The notes under the pieces: generated by a model
Told to the model about the DNA's origin: nothing
Databases searched by the model: none
The model's input: the letters and a program-made list of their open reading frames with translations, nothing else
Made by a program: the position numbers and the translations under genes
Shown here: positions 9,496 to 18,781 of the stretch, piece by piece
Layout of the letters: each line of letters starts with the position of its first letter
How positions within the stretch are numbered: position 1 is the first letter of the stretch
Origin: CAVQBP01 sp963723205
GTDB lineage: Bacteria; Bacteroidota; Ignavibacteria; Ignavibacteriales; Ignavibacteriaceae
Assembly: GCA_963723205.1 (NCBI GenBank)
Contig: CAVRQC010000025.1
Location: 62,001 to 126,000 of the forward strand
Length of the DNA stretch: 64,000 nucleotides
Direction of reading: 5' to 3'

Positions 9496-10134
9496 TTATA
9501 CTCCTTTTGTCATCGGATCCCAGATAAATTTATGCATCTGCAGTTGAAATCTTACATTAAGCTTATCTTCCAGGATCCAATTTACTAGCATTAATGGTTC
9601 CAGTTCACCAAAAACAACAGAAAATAATATTTCACATCTATTAATCAGATCATATTGTTTTATCAGCTCTTTTGTCCATTCGTAATCTTCTCTTGTACCA
9701 ATTACAAATTTCAATTCATCACTATGCTTTAAATAATTAATGTTCTCGTACAAATTTTTCTTTACCATCCCGCTTGATGGACATTTTAAATCCATAATTA
9801 TTTTAACAGCTTTGTTAACCGGTTCAATAGGCAAACTTCCCCCGGTTTCCAGTAAGACCTCAAATCCATCTTCTAAAAGTCGATTCAATAAATCATAGCA
9901 TTCTTTTTGAAAAAGCGGTTCGCCCCCGGTAACTTCAACTAAATTGCAATTGTATTTTTTTACCTGTTGTATGATTTCATCAATCGGATACTCTTTCCCC
10001 TCAAAAAAAGCATATTCTGTATCGCAGTAGGTGCAACGAAGATTACAATAAGTAAGCCGTACAAAAACGCACGGTAATCCGGCATTTGAACCTTCACCTT
10101 GAATTGAATAATAAATTTCGTTTACTTTTATCAT
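9496..10134 (-). CDS. queE: 7-carboxy-7-deazaguanine synthase (radical SAM)
   Basis: This 212-residue radical SAM enzyme carries the cluster motif CNLRCTYC (Cys30, Cys34, Cys37) and the SAM-binding TGGEPL. The N-terminal YSIQGEGSNAGLPCVFVRL is characteristic of QueE. It rearranges 6-carboxytetrahydropterin to 7-carboxy-7-deazaguanine. It is the first gene of the queE-queD pair, and its stop touches the queD start. The upstream gap to the divergent rpsT gene carries an inverted repeat (10203-10240) that could control both directions. Confidence 0.94.
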   Translation of the reverse strand: MIKVNEIYYSIQGEGSNAGLPCVFVRLTYCNLRCTYCDTEYAFFEGKEYPIDEIIQQVKKYNCNLVEVTGGEPLFQKECYDLLNRLLEDGFEVLLETGGSLPIEPVNKAVKIIMDLKCPSSGMVKKNLYENINYLKHSDELKFVIGTREDYEWTKELIKQYDLINRCEILFSVVFGELEPLMLVNWILEDKLNVRFQLQMHKFIWDPMTKGV

Positions 10135-10202
10135 AAAAATGCAAATTATTACAGATTTTATTGTTTTTTATAAAAATATCTACAAAAGTAAAAAACAAAA
10201 AT

Positions 10203-10240
10203 TTGACATCAAATTCACTAATGAATATATTTGAAGTCAA
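10203..10240 (+). promoter_or_regulatory. rpsT promoter overlapping a large inverted repeat
   Basis: A -35 like TTGACA (10203-10208) is followed after 17 bp by TATATT (10226-10231). The same bases read TATATTTG (10226-10233), matching the Bacteroidota -7 consensus TAnnTTTG. The region is also an inverted repeat: TTGACATCAAAT (10203-10214) and ATTTGAAGTCAA (10229-10240), 12-bp arms with one mismatch and a 14-bp spacer. It sits between divergent queE and rpsT, so it may be an operator as well as a promoter. The promoter call is fairly strong by eye; the operator idea is inference. Confidence 0.6.
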
Positions 10241-10264
10241 TTTTTAAAAAATTAAGGTTAAAAT

Positions 10265-10534
10265 ATGGCAAGTCACAAATCGGCAAAGAAGAGAATTCGT
10301 ACGACTGAAAGAAGAAGAACTATAAACAAGAATAATGAATCCAGGATTAAAACAATAGTAAAGAAAACCCTTAATTCGATAAATAAAGAAGAAGCAGAAA
10401 AAGCCTATAAAGAGGCAGTTTCGGTTTTAGATAAATCGGTTACAAAAGGAATAATTCACCGGAACAATGCAGCAAGAAAAAAAGCAGCACTTACAAAACA
10501 CCTTAACGGTTTAGAAACTACTGCTAAAAGCTAA
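10265..10534 (+). CDS. rpsT: 30S ribosomal protein S20
   Basis: An 89-residue, Lys/Arg-rich, Ala-rich helical protein with the S20 hallmarks MASHKSAKKRIRTTERR at the start and KGIIHRNNAARKKAAL near the end. It binds 16S rRNA in the small subunit. It is a lone plus-strand gene among minus-strand neighbours. It has a clear upstream promoter (10203-10240) and an AAGG Shine-Dalgarno about 8 bases before the ATG. It is probably transcribed alone. Confidence 0.97.
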   Translation: MASHKSAKKRIRTTERRRTINKNNESRIKTIVKKTLNSINKEEAEKAYKEAVSVLDKSVTKGIIHRNNAARKKAALTKHLNGLETTAKS

Positions 10535-10551
10535 TCTGAAGCTGGAAAGTT

Positions 10552-10583
10552 AAAAGTTTATAAATTTTTATTTATGACTTTTT
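10552..10583 (+). terminator. Possible AT-rich terminator of rpsT
   Basis: AAAAGT at 10552 can pair with ACTTTT at 10577-10582 around an inner ATAAAT/ATTTAT stem with a small bulge, and T residues follow. The stem is weak and AT-rich, so this is tentative. Confidence 0.35.
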
Positions 10584-10618
10584 CAGCCGTAAGATAATAA
10601 GCCTTCAACTGAGAACTT

Positions 10619-12127
10619 TTATTTCAAATCCTCAACTGCATCTATACCTTCAGGCATAGGAAGATAAAACCGGATAGGTTGTATTGTGCCGTCTCTTTTT
10701 ATTAATCTTTCAGCTCTCTTTTTAATAAGAACACTCTTTTCAATATAAACATCATCTTCAACAACAGAACCAAACAAGTAACTTGTTCCTTTTATCAAAA
10801 CATTTTTTCCAATCCTTAAAGGAAAATCATCGCTCCCTGTCATATTAACGCCTGATTCAATTTTAGATTTATCACCAATAATAATGTTTCCTTTAATAAT
10901 ATCTCCGGATAAAATTTCAACATAATTACCGATTTCAAAAATTTGTTCGGGGAAAGTGGATAAATGAACATTGTCCCAAACAATTACATTTTTACCAAAG
11001 CGTACGTTTCCATTTATATAAGCATTCTTTTTTAATTCCAAATTATAATTAAGTTTAACACCTTTCCCGATATAAACTCCCTTGCCGATTTTTATATCAA
11101 GAGGTATATTCTTTTTATCCCTTTCAATTATTTCCTCAACAATTTCTTCATGGATAAAGAAATCATCGGGGTCATCAATTTCTATTATATCTTTTAATTT
11201 GTCGTAAACTTTTTTCCTTGCAACATTTTCCATTTCTTTTAAAACGGATTTGTTGTTAAATCCCATTACTACATATTGTTCAACAGGACTTACTGCTGTT
11301 ACGGTATACCCATTTTTGTTAAATATAGATATTAAATCAGTTATATAAATTTCATTCTGTGCATTATCGCTTGAAATGTGATTAACCTGCTCAAATAATT
11401 TTTTGAAGTTGAATGCATAAACACCAGAATTGAATTCATTACTATTAATCAACTCTTCTCTTGTATAAAAGTAAGTTTTGCCGTTATAATTCACTTTATA
11501 AGGTTTATCAGGATTTAAAGAAAGGATATCTTTATGCTCTAAAATTTCAATCACTTTCCCTTTATCACTTCCGGAAGATTCACCTTTGTCATCCTTCTCT
11601 TTAACCCTGACAATTCGTCCATATGAATTTTCATCAGGATTACCTTCAAAAATCCCGGTTAGTACCATCATATCACTTTTCGATTTTACAAATTCCTGGC
11701 GGAACCTGTTCATAGTCTCCCAATCAATTAATCCCATATCGCCTGGAAGTACATAGACTGTTCCGTCAAAAAGTTTATTATCAATCTTTTCTAATGCAAC
11801 TTGAACAGCATGACCTGTTCCATTTTGAGTTTCCTGGTATGCAAATAAAGTATTAGGTCTTTTATTTATTACCTGCATAACATCTTTGGCTTTTATTCCC
11901 ACAACAACAATCGCATTAATATCATTAATACCGTTCCTGCAGGAATTATAAACTCTTTCTACAGTTGGTATTCCCCAAATTTTGTGCAGCATTTTGGATT
12001 TTTGAGATTTAATTCTTTTTCCATGGCCTGCTGCCAGAATAATGACTACTTCCTTATAATCATAATTAAAATCCGATGACAGGTTTTCCACTAATCTATA
12101 AGTTTCATTTTGTTCAGTTATTTCCAT
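10619..12127 (-). CDS. GlmU-like UDP-sugar nucleotidyltransferase with C-terminal left-handed beta-helix
   Basis: The protein has 502 residues. The N-terminal half is a nucleotidyltransferase with VVIILAAGHGKRIKSQKSKM (the sugar-nucleotide binding signature) and YQETQNGTGHAVQVA, plus LPGDM as the metal-binding stretch. This strongly resembles the GlcNAc-1-P uridylyltransferase part of GlmU. The C-terminal part (about residues 340-490) has left-handed beta-helix hexapeptide repeats (for example IGKGVYIGKGVKL, VYIEKSVLI). It is shorter and more irregular than the GlmU acetyltransferase domain, and I do not see that domain's conserved catalytic His region. It is therefore best called GlmU-like; it may supply UDP-GlcNAc or another UDP/dTDP-sugar. 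GGAG lies about 6 bases before the ATG. Confidence 0.75.
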   Translation of the reverse strand: MEITEQNETYRLVENLSSDFNYDYKEVVIILAAGHGKRIKSQKSKMLHKIWGIPTVERVYNSCRNGINDINAIVVVGIKAKDVMQVINKRPNTLFAYQETQNGTGHAVQVALEKIDNKLFDGTVYVLPGDMGLIDWETMNRFRQEFVKSKSDMMVLTGIFEGNPDENSYGRIVRVKEKDDKGESSGSDKGKVIEILEHKDILSLNPDKPYKVNYNGKTYFYTREELINSNEFNSGVYAFNFKKLFEQVNHISSDNAQNEIYITDLISIFNKNGYTVTAVSPVEQYVVMGFNNKSVLKEMENVARKKVYDKLKDIIEIDDPDDFFIHEEIVEEIIERDKKNIPLDIKIGKGVYIGKGVKLNYNLELKKNAYINGNVRFGKNVIVWDNVHLSTFPEQIFEIGNYVEILSGDIIKGNIIIGDKSKIESGVNMTGSDDFPLRIGKNVLIKGTSYLFGSVVEDDVYIEKSVLIKKRAERLIKRDGTIQPIRFYLPMPEGIDAVEDLK

Positions 12128-12214
12128 TAAATCTCCAAATGATATTTATTAAAATGTATATATAAATTTTAATTACAAAATGTTCCGGTAAAAAGTTAAA
12201 TCAAATTGCAACTA

Positions 12215-13381
12215 TCAACTTTCACTTGGTTTAACCAGATAATTAATACTTGAAACTAATGAAATTAAAAAAGCAAATACAAGAGAAAGAACTGGAGAGT
12301 CAATAAATCCTGCGGTTAAAGCAGAAAGGATCAATCCGGAAAGTCCGAGTAAAACTCCCAACAATATTATTTTATAATTATTATCGATATTATCTTTTAG
12401 TAATTTAATTAAAAAATAATATGCAGCCATAAAGATTGTGAGAAGTGCAGCCAAACCTAAGATTCCGCTTTCAAAATAGATTTGTATAAAATCATTGTGC
12501 CAGCTGCCTATTCCTTTATCCATAAGCATTTCTCTATATGGAAAAATATCTTTAAAAGTTCTGGGACCATAGCCAAATATTGGATTTTTGAATTCGAGGA
12601 ATAAGTCTTTTGTGCCTCTCAATAAAATATCTCTGTCCGAAAGACTTGTAGGTTGTTTCATCCTGGCACTGGCTTCTACAGAATTATTGTAGAATGAGAT
12701 TGCTGATATTATAAGTGTTAACAAAATTATTATTGAAGCTTCCTTAATATTAATCTTCTTCAAAAAGAAAGCAGCAATAAATAATACAATGATGGTTACA
12801 ATATTAGTTCTTCCGAGAGAAGTTACTACTGCCGAAAATATCAGAGCCATAAGTAACGGTTTGAAAATGAATCCTTTTTTAATATTAATTGGCAGACAAC
12901 CTAAAACTCCAAACCCGACTAACAGATATGATGAGAACGTGGAATAACCGGAAGAAAAGGATTGCGCTCTCTCTACAAGCGATAAATTAAATCTACCTAG
13001 ACCTATTAAAGCTATTGCTGCTGCTGTAACTGCAAAAGAGTAAACAATAATTTTTATCCTTTTTTTATCCAGAGTCTTTAGATAGAAATCAAATGAGAAA
13101 AAACCAAAATAAAATAAAGCATCTTTATAATAAGCCTGGTTGCTATCACCAGGGTAATTTGAAAATAAAATTGAAATTAATCTCACTAAAAGGAAAATAA
13201 AAATTACTTTACTAAAAATGCCAAATGCTTTTTTCTTCTCAGAGAATTTATCAAATAACCATAAAATAGATAAAGTTCCGACAAATAGTTGAAGAAGAAA
13301 CAAGGAAAGCAAAAAACTGCAGACGGAAGCAACTAGAATATAGAAATATAAATTTTGATTGAACCTGCTTGTGATTTGCAT
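12215..13381 (-). CDS. O-antigen ligase family membrane protein (Wzy_C domain)
   Basis: A polytopic protein of about 388 residues with some ten to twelve hydrophobic segments. In the last third is a loop with GYGPRTFKDIFP and GSWHNDFIQIYFESGILG, matching the Wzy_C/O-antigen ligase pattern (periplasmic loop with conserved Arg and His, then NxxxxxxxExGxxG-type residues). Such proteins ligate or polymerise O-antigen or other glycans at the periplasmic face. The frame extends to an ATG at 13426, but I choose the ATG at 13381. It begins one base after the stop of the upstream MsbA-like gene and avoids overlapping it. The pairing with an exporter and a glycosyltransferase supports a role in LPS or capsule assembly. 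Confidence 0.8.
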   Translation of the reverse strand: MQITSRFNQNLYFYILVASVCSFLLSLFLLQLFVGTLSILWLFDKFSEKKKAFGIFSKVIFIFLLVRLISILFSNYPGDSNQAYYKDALFYFGFFSFDFYLKTLDKKRIKIIVYSFAVTAAAIALIGLGRFNLSLVERAQSFSSGYSTFSSYLLVGFGVLGCLPINIKKGFIFKPLLMALIFSAVVTSLGRTNIVTIIVLFIAAFFLKKINIKEASIIILLTLIISAISFYNNSVEASARMKQPTSLSDRDILLRGTKDLFLEFKNPIFGYGPRTFKDIFPYREMLMDKGIGSWHNDFIQIYFESGILGLAALLTIFMAAYYFLIKLLKDNIDNNYKIILLGVLLGLSGLILSALTAGFIDSPVLSLVFAFLISLVSSINYLVKPSES

Positions 13382-13382
13382 T

Positions 13383-15242
13383 TTAATCCCGAAACTGCAT
13401 TTCGTAAAATTTCCGGTAAAGGCCATCGGTCTCTTCGATCAACTCATCATGTCTTCCCATCTGAATTATTTGTCCTCTGTCAAGAACTAAAATTCTATTT
13501 GCATTTCTAATAGTACTAAGTCTGTGAGCAATTACAAATGTAGTTCTATTTTCCATCATTCTTTCAATTGCTTCCTGAACCAATAATTCCGATTCGTTAT
13601 CTAAAGCCGAAGTTGCTTCATCAAAAATCATAATCTCAGGATTTTTAAGTATTGCACGGGCAATTGAAAGACGTTGTCTTTGACCTCCGGAAAGTTTTGT
13701 GCCTCTTTCACCAATCACAGTATCATAACTTTGCGGAAGTTCCAAAATAAAATTATGTGCATTGGCTGTTTTTGCGGCCTGAATGATTCTGTCCAAAGGA
13801 AAATCTCCCAAACCGTAAGCAATATTATTTTTGATGGACTCATTAAAGAGATAGGTTTCCTGAGTTACAATTCCCATTAAACCCCGGAGACTTTCAACAG
13901 ATATTTCTTTAATATCTGTTCCATCAATCAGAATTCTGCCTGCAGTAGGATCAAAAAATCGTGGTATAAGATCTACAAGAGTAGATTTTCCCCCGCCGCT
14001 CGGCCCAACTAAAGCAACTATTTCACTTTTATTTAAATTAAAGCTTACATCCCTAAGAACCGGTTCAACCGAATCTTCATACTGAAAAGAAACATTATCA
14101 AATACAAGTGAATCTTTAAAACCATCAATTACTTTGGGATTATCAACATTTTTTATTTTAGGTTTAGTATCAAGTATTTCAAATATCCTGTCACCGGCCG
14201 CACTTGATTCCTGGATCCTATTATTAACGCTGCTTAATTCTTTTATAGGGGGCATAAGCTGAAAAATTGCAAACAGCAGACCTAAAAATTCACTCGCCTT
14301 AAGTGAGTTCTGCTGAAGGACTAAAACTCCTCCATAATAAATAATGACAACTCCGATAGCAACACTTAAAAATTCTGTTACAGGTGAAGATGTATTTCTA
14401 ACGCGGACTATCTTCAGCATCAATCTAAAATAGTTATGGGTTTCCTTTTTGAATTTTTTATTTTCATAGTTCTCCATTCCAAAAGCTTTTACTATCTTGA
14501 CTCCCGATATAGTTTCCTGCAGAATACTCGTTATATCAGCCATTTTTGCCTGAACTAATGAACTTTGTTTTCTAAGCTTTATTCCAATCCAGCCTATTAA
14601 TAAAGCTGATACCGGCATAACAACAAGTGAAAGCAAAGTCAGTTGCCAGTTGATACTTAAAGCAATCAAAAGAAAAACAATTATTGTTAAAGGTTCACGA
14701 ATTAAGTTAAGGAACGCTGCGGTTATACTTGCCTGTATAATAACAACGTCATTAGTAAATCTTGAAATTAAGTTACCTACACGTTCTTTCTTAAAATAAC
14801 TCATAGGCAGCTGATGAAGGTGGACATAAGCAGTATCCCGCAAATCTTTCATCGCCCCGTATTCAACATAAGAGATTAGATATGCCTGCATATAGCCGAA
14901 AATATTCTTACCAAGGAAAGCGAATAAAACAAGTATGCAGATCTTGAAGAGCGCATCCATTTTACTGCCGCTAAACACAAATTGATTGAAGGAGTTGGAA
15001 ATGTCGTTCCCTATTTTTTGAACCCATTCTGGTAAAATACTTTTTGCTTTTTCAACAGTGCCTGGCTGCTGTTGAACCTGTTCGGTGTGTGCTGATTCTT
15101 GAAATAAAGTATCAAGAAGAGGTATAGTTAAATAAACTGAAGCACCATTTAACATTGCAAAAATAAACGTGCAAAGAATTGAAAGGACAAGGTGCTTCCA
15201 GTAAGGTTTTACAAATTTTAATATTCTTATGTATGTATTCAT
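13383..15242 (-). CDS. msbA: MsbA-like lipid A / lipid-linked glycan ABC exporter
   Basis: A 619-residue half-transporter. About six membrane helices span residues 15-340, with an unusual periplasmic insertion around residues 45-75 rich in Gln. They are followed by a full ATPase domain: Walker A GPSGGGKST, signature LSGGQRQRLSIARA, Walker B IMIFDEATSALD and H-loop VIAHRLSTI. Homodimers of this kind flip lipid A-core or other lipids across the inner membrane. Neighbours are a GT2 glycosyltransferase upstream and an O-antigen ligase one base downstream, which supports an LPS role. MsbA is the best guess, but related exporters (PglK, LtaA-type) cannot be excluded. Confidence 0.82.
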   Translation of the reverse strand: MNTYIRILKFVKPYWKHLVLSILCTFIFAMLNGASVYLTIPLLDTLFQESAHTEQVQQQPGTVEKAKSILPEWVQKIGNDISNSFNQFVFSGSKMDALFKICILVLFAFLGKNIFGYMQAYLISYVEYGAMKDLRDTAYVHLHQLPMSYFKKERVGNLISRFTNDVVIIQASITAAFLNLIREPLTIIVFLLIALSINWQLTLLSLVVMPVSALLIGWIGIKLRKQSSLVQAKMADITSILQETISGVKIVKAFGMENYENKKFKKETHNYFRLMLKIVRVRNTSSPVTEFLSVAIGVVIIYYGGVLVLQQNSLKASEFLGLLFAIFQLMPPIKELSSVNNRIQESSAAGDRIFEILDTKPKIKNVDNPKVIDGFKDSLVFDNVSFQYEDSVEPVLRDVSFNLNKSEIVALVGPSGGGKSTLVDLIPRFFDPTAGRILIDGTDIKEISVESLRGLMGIVTQETYLFNESIKNNIAYGLGDFPLDRIIQAAKTANAHNFILELPQSYDTVIGERGTKLSGGQRQRLSIARAILKNPEIMIFDEATSALDNESELLVQEAIERMMENRTTFVIAHRLSTIRNANRILVLDRGQIIQMGRHDELIEETDGLYRKFYEMQFRD

Positions 15243-15330
15243 TTATTAATAAAGTCCTAACCCAAAAGGCCAACCGTTTCCGGCTGAAAAAATCAAAAAG
15301 TTAAAGATTAAAAGTAGGAAAAATAACGAT

Positions 15331-16077
15331 TCAATTCTTTTTAAAATTCTGGTATTCCCATATTTTCATATATGTAAGTAAGGTGGTTATGGAATTAAAT
15401 AAGGAAATCATTAATCCGTATATTCCATCTTTATAACCCTTAAGGGAAAAATAATATCTTAAAAATGCAGATAAACTATGAGAAAGAATTGTACCGCTTG
15501 TTACCTTTTTCTTATTTTTATATACCTCTAAAGCCTGGAGCGTTGAATAATTATTAATTTTGGAAAAGTTTTTTTCAATTGAAGTAAATGTATAATGTAT
15601 AACCGGATTTTTTAAATAATCAGTTTTTCCATCTACAACAAATCCTTCGTGGATTAATTTTTCAGTAACCTTAGCTTTCGATTTTTTAAATAATCTTAAC
15701 TGAAAATCTTTCTCCCAGCCGCAGGTTGTTATTTTTTTATTTAGAAAATAATTTTCGCGCGGAATAAAATAACCGTCCGAATTGAATTCCAGCTTTTGAA
15801 TCTCATATTTTAATTTTTCCGACACTCTTTCATCAGCATCTAAATTTAAGACCAATTCATTGGTTGAAAGACTAAGTGCATACCGTTTCTGTTTTGCAAA
15901 ACCTTCCCATTTTTTTAAAAAGATTTTGCTGGTAAAATTTTTTGCTATCTCGATAGTTCTATCTTTGCTCTCCGAATCTACAACAATAATTTCATCCGCC
16001 CATATTATACTTTTTAAACAATCTTCAATATTTTCTTCTTCATTCTTAGTTATAATAATTACCGATATTTTTTCCAT
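15331..16077 (-). CDS. Family 2 glycosyltransferase (WaaE/KdtX-like)
   Basis: A 248-residue GT-A fold enzyme with ISVIIITKNEEENIEDCL at the N-terminus, VVDSESKDRT, and the DXD-type metal site DAD at residues 80-82. The segment FAKQKRYALSLSTNELVLNLD is typical of the LPS core beta-glucosyltransferase WaaE/KdtX subgroup. It presumably adds a sugar to lipid A-core on the cytoplasmic face. The C-terminal end has one or two hydrophobic stretches that may associate with the membrane. It precedes the msbA-like gene by 88 bp in the same direction. The sugar specificity is not readable. Confidence 0.8.
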   Translation of the reverse strand: MEKISVIIITKNEEENIEDCLKSIIWADEIIVVDSESKDRTIEIAKNFTSKIFLKKWEGFAKQKRYALSLSTNELVLNLDADERVSEKLKYEIQKLEFNSDGYFIPRENYFLNKKITTCGWEKDFQLRLFKKSKAKVTEKLIHEGFVVDGKTDYLKNPVIHYTFTSIEKNFSKINNYSTLQALEVYKNKKKVTSGTILSHSLSAFLRYYFSLKGYKDGIYGLMISLFNSITTLLTYMKIWEYQNFKKN

Positions 16078-16108
16078 ACGAGATTATTATTTGTAAGGAA
16101 GTAAAATA

Positions 16109-17155
16109 TTAAACATTAGAACCTGAAATTTGAGGAATATTCTGCAACCCGCAACCGCCTTGCACAGATATTTTTTTAATCATTTCCAAATTTATAAAAT
16201 TATAGATATTTATACGCGAATCACCACTAAATCCGTCATCAAATATTACCCAATTATTAATTATAAAAAAATTTTTAATTCCATTTCCTTCAAATAATTT
16301 TATTATCCTTTTATTTTCCAAAGAATAAATAAACAATTTTGAAGAGTTTGAGTCCGAATTAGTTAAATTGCTGCTTATGTTATTAAATGATGAGATAGTT
16401 GAAAAGATCAGTGTTTTCATATCTTTTGACCAGCGAACTTCATTTAATTTTTGATCAACAGTTGTAATTAATGTGGTATCATTATTCTTAATATTTACTA
16501 AAAATATAGAAGTTAAATCACCTGAAGCAGTATATATATTATAATTCTCTTTAACAGTATCCTGTTCTAATTTTTCCGGTTTCGGGTATCCTTCCTTAAT
16601 TATATTGTAAGTCTTGATTTCATCAAGAATTTTTTGCCCTGTTATATCAAAAATCACATTTCTCTGATGGACAAAATGAGGATTTCTTTTATCAATATAA
16701 TTTAAACTTATTTTAAAGCTGTCTTTGGTATCCCAACCGGTAAAAACCTGTATACCGCTCCCAATTCTTTCGAGAAATTTAACTTTACCGGTATTAATAT
16801 TAATCAAATAAATTTTTACCTCGTCAATAAAAGGTAAAGTTCCTCTTCTTCCCGAATTCCGGACAGTTACAAAAAAAGCTCTCTTTCTATCTTCAGAATA
16901 GTACAATTTCACTACTTTTTCATATCTTTTGTACCAAAAGACAGAATATTCCTCTTTATTTACATCATATTTATAAATTCCCGGATTTTTATCTACCATC
17001 CCAACAAATAAGAATTGATCGAATTCTTCACCAGCAATTTGTGTGTTTAATGAATTTTTGTCCTGTGAACCAGATTTTTGCCGGATATCCGGATTGTTGT
17101 TACAACTAATGATAAAAAGAAGAAATAAAATAACCAGATATTTGTTGTTAAACAT
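16109..17155 (-). CDS. Predicted lipoprotein, probably a beta-propeller (TolB/WD40-like)
   Basis: This 348-residue protein starts with a lipoprotein signal peptide ending in FIISC (Cys18), followed by a polar Asn-rich linker. The body has repeated strand blocks ending in short Asp/Lys-rich turns (for example VGMVDKNPGIYKYDVNKEEY, YLININTGKVKFLERIG, WSKDMKTLIFSTISS). This suggests a TolB-type propeller facing the periplasm. I do not recognise a precise family. The first codons overlap the end of the upstream site-2 protease gene by 8 bases, so the two are cotranscribed; a link to envelope quality control is possible but unproven. Confidence 0.6.
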   Translation of the reverse strand: MFNNKYLVILFLLFIISCNNNPDIRQKSGSQDKNSLNTQIAGEEFDQFLFVGMVDKNPGIYKYDVNKEEYSVFWYKRYEKVVKLYYSEDRKRAFFVTVRNSGRRGTLPFIDEVKIYLININTGKVKFLERIGSGIQVFTGWDTKDSFKISLNYIDKRNPHFVHQRNVIFDITGQKILDEIKTYNIIKEGYPKPEKLEQDTVKENYNIYTASGDLTSIFLVNIKNNDTTLITTVDQKLNEVRWSKDMKTLIFSTISSFNNISSNLTNSDSNSSKLFIYSLENKRIIKLFEGNGIKNFFIINNWVIFDDGFSGDSRINIYNFINLEMIKKISVQGGCGLQNIPQISGSNV

Positions 17156-17807
17156 AATTTAAACCGGCAACACTTAAGAACAGATTTAGGATTAAATTAA
17201 TAATTCTCATAAAATATCCCCAAAGGGGACTGTATATTAAAACCAATAGAATTATAGAGCCATACAATCCTAAATTTAATAATGCTGCGGTAAATTTATT
17301 GGGGTATATATCAAACAGGATATGTGAGCCATCCAGGGGAGGAATTGGTAAAAGATTAAAAGCAAACAGAAAGATATTAAAAAAGACTCCATACCAGAAT
17401 ATATTGATTACATAACCTCTAAAACTAAAATTGAGGTTGAGAACTAGAAGAAAACCAATAAAAGAAATAATTGCTAAGATAAAATTTGATAACGGACCCG
17501 CAAAGGATACTATTGCATCATCACGAAACCGGTTCTTAAAATTACCCCTGTTTACAGGAACAGGTTTTGCCCAGCCGATTAATGCAAAACCCGATGCAAA
17601 TGATGCCAACGGCATAATTACTGTCCCAACCAGATCGGCATGCTTTATAGGATTAAAAGTAAGTCTTCCCAGCTTTCGTGCAGTATCATCACCTAATTTT
17701 GATGCTGAAAATGCATGTGCAAATTCATGAATAGTTATTGAGATAAAAAACATTGGTAAAAAAAGAATAAAAGAAATCAGCTTTTGGCTTACTTGTATAT
17801 CCGGCAA
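17148..17807 (-). CDS. Site-2 protease family (M50) membrane metalloprotease
   Basis: A 219-residue membrane protein with the zinc motif HEFAH at residues 27-31 inside the first hydrophobic region. A second M50 motif, NLLPIPPLDGSHIL, lies in a later helix and supplies the Asp ligand. About five or six transmembrane segments can be seen, and no PDZ domain is present. This matches the compact S2P family (YwhC/Rip3-like) that cleaves membrane-embedded substrates. Its substrate is unknown. It starts 2 bp after the XerD gene and overlaps the lipoprotein gene by 8 bases, so all three form one unit. Confidence 0.88.
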   Translation of the reverse strand: MPDIQVSQKLISFILFLPMFFISITIHEFAHAFSASKLGDDTARKLGRLTFNPIKHADLVGTVIMPLASFASGFALIGWAKPVPVNRGNFKNRFRDDAIVSFAGPLSNFILAIISFIGFLLVLNLNFSFRGYVINIFWYGVFFNIFLFAFNLLPIPPLDGSHILFDIYPNKFTAALLNLGLYGSIILLVLIYSPLWGYFMRIINLILNLFLSVAGLNYV

Positions 17808-17809
17808 AA

Positions 17810-18700
17810 TTATCCTCTCGGGTGAAAATGTTTATGTTCTTGTTTAATATATTCCCTATCAATATGAGTATAAATCTGAGTAGTGGAAATATCTGCGTGG
17901 CCAAGCATTTCCTGGACGGCTCTTAAGTCGGCGCCTCCTTCGAGCAAATGAGTTGCGAAAGAGTGCCGAAATGTATGCGGGTGAACTTCTTTTTTTATAC
18001 CGGCTTGTTTTGAGTATTTATCTACTATTTTCCAGATTCCCATCCGCGACAATTTTGAACCTCTACTATTTAGATAAAGATAATTCTCGCTTTTTATACC
18101 TTTTATTAATAATGGTCTGCTAAATTTAATATAAGTTTCTGTCCATTTAATTGCGCTTTGTCCTATCGGAACCAATCTTTCTTTAGAACCCTTACCGAAA
18201 ACACGGATCATCTCTTCATTAAAATATAAAGAAGATAACTTAAGATTTATTAATTCCGAAACTCTCAGCCCACATGCATAAAAAATTTCCAGTAATGATT
18301 TGTCCCTTAATCCGAATTTACCTTTTGTATCAGGCTGTGATAATATTTTATCAATTTCTTCTATTGATAAAACCGACGGAAGGTTTTGGGAAAGTTTTGG
18401 AGCAGCTAACTTTTCCATTGGGTTTGCGGTTATATAATTATTTTTAAAAAGATAGCTGAAAAATCCTTTTAATGATGAAAAATATCTTGCAGCTGAAGAG
18501 CTGGTTAATCCGATATCTTTAAGAGAATTAAAAAATCTTCGTATATGATCAGCTTTTATTTCAGAAGGATCGGTTATCTTGTATTCAGAAAGAAATTTCA
18601 AAAAAGAAGAAAGATCATTTTTATATGATAAAGTAGTATTATCGGAAAGGTTCTTTTCAAGTTTTAAAATAGTGACATATTCTTTTAGAAAGACATTCAT
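17810..18700 (-). CDS. xerD: Tyrosine recombinase XerC/XerD (likely chromosome dimer resolution)
   Basis: A 296-residue integrase-family recombinase with an N-terminal SAM-like DNA-binding domain (residues 1-85) and the full catalytic set: Arg146 (ACGLRVSEL), Lys170 (GKGSKERLVP), His242/Arg245 (PHTFRHSFATHLL), His268 and the Tyr277 nucleophile (TQIYTH). The length and motifs are those of chromosomal XerC/XerD rather than a phage integrase. It resolves chromosome dimers at dif with FtsK. It is embedded in a housekeeping operon, with no att-like repeats or mobile genes nearby. XerD versus XerC cannot be settled here. Confidence 0.9.
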   Translation of the reverse strand: MNVFLKEYVTILKLEKNLSDNTTLSYKNDLSSFLKFLSEYKITDPSEIKADHIRRFFNSLKDIGLTSSSAARYFSSLKGFFSYLFKNNYITANPMEKLAAPKLSQNLPSVLSIEEIDKILSQPDTKGKFGLRDKSLLEIFYACGLRVSELINLKLSSLYFNEEMIRVFGKGSKERLVPIGQSAIKWTETYIKFSRPLLIKGIKSENYLYLNSRGSKLSRMGIWKIVDKYSKQAGIKKEVHPHTFRHSFATHLLEGGADLRAVQEMLGHADISTTQIYTHIDREYIKQEHKHFHPRG

Positions 18701-18781
18701 AGAAAGATATTTTACAAAGGTCTAAGTTTAATTTTCGCAGTAGGAGAAAAGATACTATGGTAATATTTAGGGCCACCCCTT

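Noticed and set aside
17810..18700. XerD-like protein as a phage or integron integrase
   Set aside because: Length, motifs and operon context are those of a housekeeping recombinase, and there are no att-like repeats or mobile genes nearby.
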